Part shown: piece after piece, positions 61,885 to 64,000 of the stretch
How the letters are laid out: each line of letters opens with the position of its first letter
Position numbering within the stretch: position 1 is the first letter of the stretch
Assembly (NCBI RefSeq): GCF_046365375.1
Contig: NZ_JBKEIT010000005.1
Coordinates: 62,001 to 126,000 of the forward strand
Origin: Butyricimonas muris
GTDB taxonomy: Bacteria > Bacteroidota > Bacteroidia > Bacteroidales > Marinifilaceae
Direction of reading: 5' to 3'
DNA length: 64,000 nucleotides
Position numbers and translations under genes: made by a program
The notes under the pieces: model-generated
What the model was told of the DNA's origin: nothing
Databases searched by the model: none
The model's input: only the letters and a program-made list of their open reading frames with translations

Positions 61885-62736
61885 CTACCGTTTCTTCTTT
61901 TTCTGGAAATTAATCACGAAACCTATACCCGCGGTATAATCACACATGAAATCGTCACCGATCAAGGCGTTAGCCGTCCCCGACAGAACAATATGCCCCA
62001 ACCGAAAACTCAATCCCAATTCGACCTCCGGACCTTCCTGAAAGTCACTCACGTAACGCTCACCACTCTTGCTCTCCCACTGGCGACCGTATTTACCGAA
62101 ACCGCCTCCCAAATGAAGAAAACACCAGCGATAAAGCCCCATGCTCACGCCGGCAATATAACTCTCCCGGATATACCCCTTGTCCACCGAGCCTTTCGTG
62201 TCATACTCCTCGGTAATCTCCTCAATACGGAATCCCTCCTCTTTCACGTTCGATTTCTTGAAAGAACCGTAAAAACCGAAACGTTTCCCGAAACCTACAC
62301 GCCCGCCGACAGATGCCGTACCCGAGTACAAATACTCCGCCGTCATACCCCAACGGTAAGGACTCTCGTCGGGAGGGAACACCGTGTAATACAACCGTTG
62401 CTTCGGCGACATCACCAACCGCAACTCCTCCCTCACGAAACCCTCGGCAGAGATATACAACGTCCGCTTCATCTCGTCCGTCAAATCAAACACGAAACGA
62501 TACACGTGCAACCCGTCCTCGTTCAGGCTCTTCTCCGGCTGCTCCCCGAAAGTAGACTTAATATTCAAATCCTCCAGCGGCGAAAGAAACTCGACACAAG
62601 CCTTCCCTTCCTCGGGAAAGAACGAGGTTCGTGATTCTTGTTGCTGAATCACCAACTTTTTCTGCGCCTGTAATTGGGCAAACCCGACACAGCAAAACAC
62701 CAATACCAATAAAAATTTCATACATCTCATATTCAT
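61885..62736 (-). CDS. Outer-membrane beta-barrel-like protein
   Basis: 283 aa (ATG at 62721 equally likely). Signal peptide FLLVLVFCCVGFAQLQAQ. The N-terminal half looks like a carboxypeptidase-regulatory or similar fold (YISAEGFVREELRLVMSPKQ). From about residue 125 alternating strands with aromatic girdles: WGMTAEYLYSGTASVGGRVG, FGKRFGFYGSFKKSNVKEEG, YIAGVSMGLYRWCFLHLGGG and FVINFQKKKKR at the end, fitting an eight-stranded barrel. Same strand as the LRR gene, 30 bp upstream of it. Possibly a surface assembly partner of the LRR lipoprotein. Confidence 0.7.
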   Translation of the reverse strand: MNMRCMKFLLVLVFCCVGFAQLQAQKKLVIQQQESRTSFFPEEGKACVEFLSPLEDLNIKSTFGEQPEKSLNEDGLHVYRFVFDLTDEMKRTLYISAEGFVREELRLVMSPKQRLYYTVFPPDESPYRWGMTAEYLYSGTASVGGRVGFGKRFGFYGSFKKSNVKEEGFRIEEITEEYDTKGSVDKGYIRESYIAGVSMGLYRWCFLHLGGGFGKYGRQWESKSGERYVSDFQEGPEVELGLSFRLGHIVLSGTANALIGDDFMCDYTAGIGFVINFQKKKKR

Positions 62737-62820
62737 AATTTTAAATCTCTATTTCACTACCATTCATGAAATAAAACGACTGTAACAAGTTCACTTGTCC
62801 GACAAAAAGCAAACACCCGC

Positions 62821-63816
62821 TCACTCCCCGTCATCGAAATCCGAAAGGGAGAAAATCTTATCGGCGGGCAAATCCGTACCGTCCTCGTACTTATCGGGTT
62901 GCCACGTGCGCACGTGAATCATCGGGTTCGTTTCATCCTTGAAATCCATCAACAGGAAAACGTACCCCACGTCATGGTAACGGTCGGACGTGAACCCCTG
63001 TTTCAACGTCACCCCGTAATAATGCTCCTTGGCGGGATGCTTCACCACCTTGATGTCGTCGAAAATGACACGGATCATCTTATTGCTATTGAACACGTTC
63101 CGCAAATTCGCCATATACTCCTGTTTCGTCTGGCGTTTATACTCGATGTCGTGATTCAAACGGAACGGGTTATCGCCGCCCTTCACCGACTTGACCACTT
63201 TTCCCGTGATGATCAAAGCATTGTCGCTAAACACCTGATCAAGAAACACAAGGTCTTTCCGGTTGTACGCCGTCCGGAAATTCTCCACGAAATCGAGGAT
63301 CACCTGCCTGCGGCGCAGATCGGTCACCGTGATATTACTCCGAATCACCTTGCTATAAAGATGCATCCCGATAGCGAAATAAACCCCGGTAATCTCCCCC
63401 GAACGGGAGAAATTCACGACAGCCTCCTGATAGGTGTCGTCCCCGTACGCCTCGGGGTCCAAAGGCTCCATCACCAAGGGGATATTGCGCACCTGATAAC
63501 CGGAAGGCGTCTGCAAACACTTCTCGATCACCTCCGTTTCCGCACACCGAAACGGGCTCGTCTTCCACAACGCCATCACGTCCGACACCGCACCGCCATC
63601 CAACCCGCATCCCACCAACTCCGGCTGCCTCCTCTCGAACTGTGCCATATTCACCTCGGTCAACAATTTCGTGAGCGACTGCTGCACCCGCTCTTTCACT
63701 ACTTCATCCTGCATATCCGTCAGGAAAAAATCCGTACTGTACTGGGCTGAAACATTTCCCCCGAGCATACAGCACGCGCAGAGAAATAACCACCCGAAAA
63801 ATAGCTTCTTTTTCAT
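62821..63816 (-). CDS. Exported NTF2-like protein
   Basis: 331 aa from the ATG at 63816; a longer frame begins with GTG. Signal peptide LFLCACCMLGGNVSAQ. A first region (about 25-165) carries VNFSRSGEITGVYFAIGMHL. The second region (about 170-320, RRRQVILDFVENFRTAYNRK, DLVFLDQVFSDNALIITGKV) has the helix-strand pattern of NTF2/SnoaL-like domains. The partial gene upstream repeats the FSRSGEVTA motif at its end, so related proteins are encoded side by side. Function unknown; probably periplasmic. Confidence 0.72.
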   Translation of the reverse strand: MKKKLFFGWLFLCACCMLGGNVSAQYSTDFFLTDMQDEVVKERVQQSLTKLLTEVNMAQFERRQPELVGCGLDGGAVSDVMALWKTSPFRCAETEVIEKCLQTPSGYQVRNIPLVMEPLDPEAYGDDTYQEAVVNFSRSGEITGVYFAIGMHLYSKVIRSNITVTDLRRRQVILDFVENFRTAYNRKDLVFLDQVFSDNALIITGKVVKSVKGGDNPFRLNHDIEYKRQTKQEYMANLRNVFNSNKMIRVIFDDIKVVKHPAKEHYYGVTLKQGFTSDRYHDVGYVFLLMDFKDETNPMIHVRTWQPDKYEDGTDLPADKIFSLSDFDDGE

Positions 63817-63843
63817 AGCATTTATCTGTTTTTTCACACCTTA

Positions 63844-64000
63844 TCAATACAACTGGAACCACACCTTGCCTTGGTTCGGGTAATTCTCGAGTCGGTCGCC
63901 CTCCGTGCCTTTTGTCAGGTTGCGCCGGGTAGCCGTTCCCTTGCCCAAGATAGCTGTCACCTCCCCCGAACGGGAGAAAATCACCATGTAACACTGCTCC
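63844..64000 (-). CDS. 3' end of a further exported protein gene
   Basis: 52 codons in the minus strand up to the right edge, stop TGA at 63844-63846, read EQCYMVIFSRSGEVTAILGK ... PNQGKVWFQLY. The FSRSGEVTA stretch matches NFSRSGEITG of the next gene, at DNA level too (both contain TCCCCCGAACGGGAGAAA). Too short to place in a family. The following gene starts 27 bp after this stop, so the two form an operon. Confidence 0.75.
   Translation of the reverse strand, partial: EQCYMVIFSRSGEVTAILGKGTATRRNLTKGTEGDRLENYPNQGKVWFQLY

Noticed and set aside
1..64000. tRNA, rRNA, phage or complete IS genes
   Set aside because: I saw no clover-leaf candidates, transposase, integrase or phage proteins in reading both strands by eye; a covariance search would be needed to exclude small RNAs.

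Overview
The window looks like a chromosomal segment of a Bacteroidales bacterium. The evidence is SusD-free but typical Bacteroidales gene content: BACON and BspA-type LRR lipoproteins, LruC-domain lipoproteins, TRL-like and UpxY-like proteins, AAA-ATPase/PD-(D/E)XK proteins, and promoters of the TTTG-N19-21-TAnnTTTG type. A member of the Odoribacteraceae is my guess, at low confidence. Almost everything between 1 and about 52.6 kb concerns surface polysaccharide synthesis.

Layout. 1-3.66 kb (+): end of a polysaccharide operon (3' end of a Wzx-type flippase, two GT4 and one GT2 glycosyltransferases). 3.86-5.48 kb (-): CotH-like lipoprotein. 5.5-7.7 kb: a small inverted-repeat-bounded element and an AlbA_2/ATPase-type gene broken by two frameshifts. 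7.74-13.4 kb (+): two paralogous membrane-anchored endonuclease/exonuclease/phosphatase (EEP) proteins flanking an LruC lipoprotein, then a membrane GT2. 13.4-26.05 kb (-): nucleotide-sugar block with Gfo/Idh/MocA oxidoreductase, WbuC cupin, UDP-HexNAc dehydrogenase, RfbA, RfbB, RfbC, a WbpM/FlaA1-type 4,6-dehydratase, RfbD, an ABC-F ATPase, UDP-xylose synthase-like SDR and a second LruC lipoprotein. Its intergenic gaps are full of short dispersed repeats, one pair of which encloses a truncated four-helix-bundle gene. 26.2-29.3 kb (-): S9 peptidase and lipocalin-like lipoprotein. 29.4-34.9 kb (-): Wzz, Wza-like SLBB export protein, WecA/WbpL-type initiating transferase and a partner epimerase/reductase.

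35.3-47.8 kb is the most interesting part: two divergent operons. The leftward one encodes PEP mutase fused to a cytidylyltransferase-like domain, phosphonopyruvate decarboxylase, a metallophosphoesterase, an SDR epimerase, a separate NTP transferase and an unassigned Rossmann protein. It has the first two committed steps of phosphonate synthesis but no aminoethylphosphonate transaminase. The rightward operon encodes Wzz, Wzx, a CDP-alcohol phosphotransferase, Wzy and two GT2 enzymes. Together they suggest a CMP-activated phosphonate (or a related alcohol) that is attached to a Wzy-type polysaccharide.

47.8-52.6 kb: a second copy of the small element, an AAA-ATPase/nuclease-like gene, a NusG-like UpxY regulator and a second WbpM/FlaA1-type dehydratase. 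52.7-57.9 kb (-): housekeeping genes (pseudouridine synthase with a very repetitive charged N-terminus, Tgt, LptF/G-type permease) and small exported proteins. 57.9-64 kb (-): a large BACON/LRR surface lipoprotein, a beta-barrel protein, an NTF2-like exported protein and the 3' end of a further gene. I saw no rRNA, tRNA, CRISPR array or complete insertion sequence.
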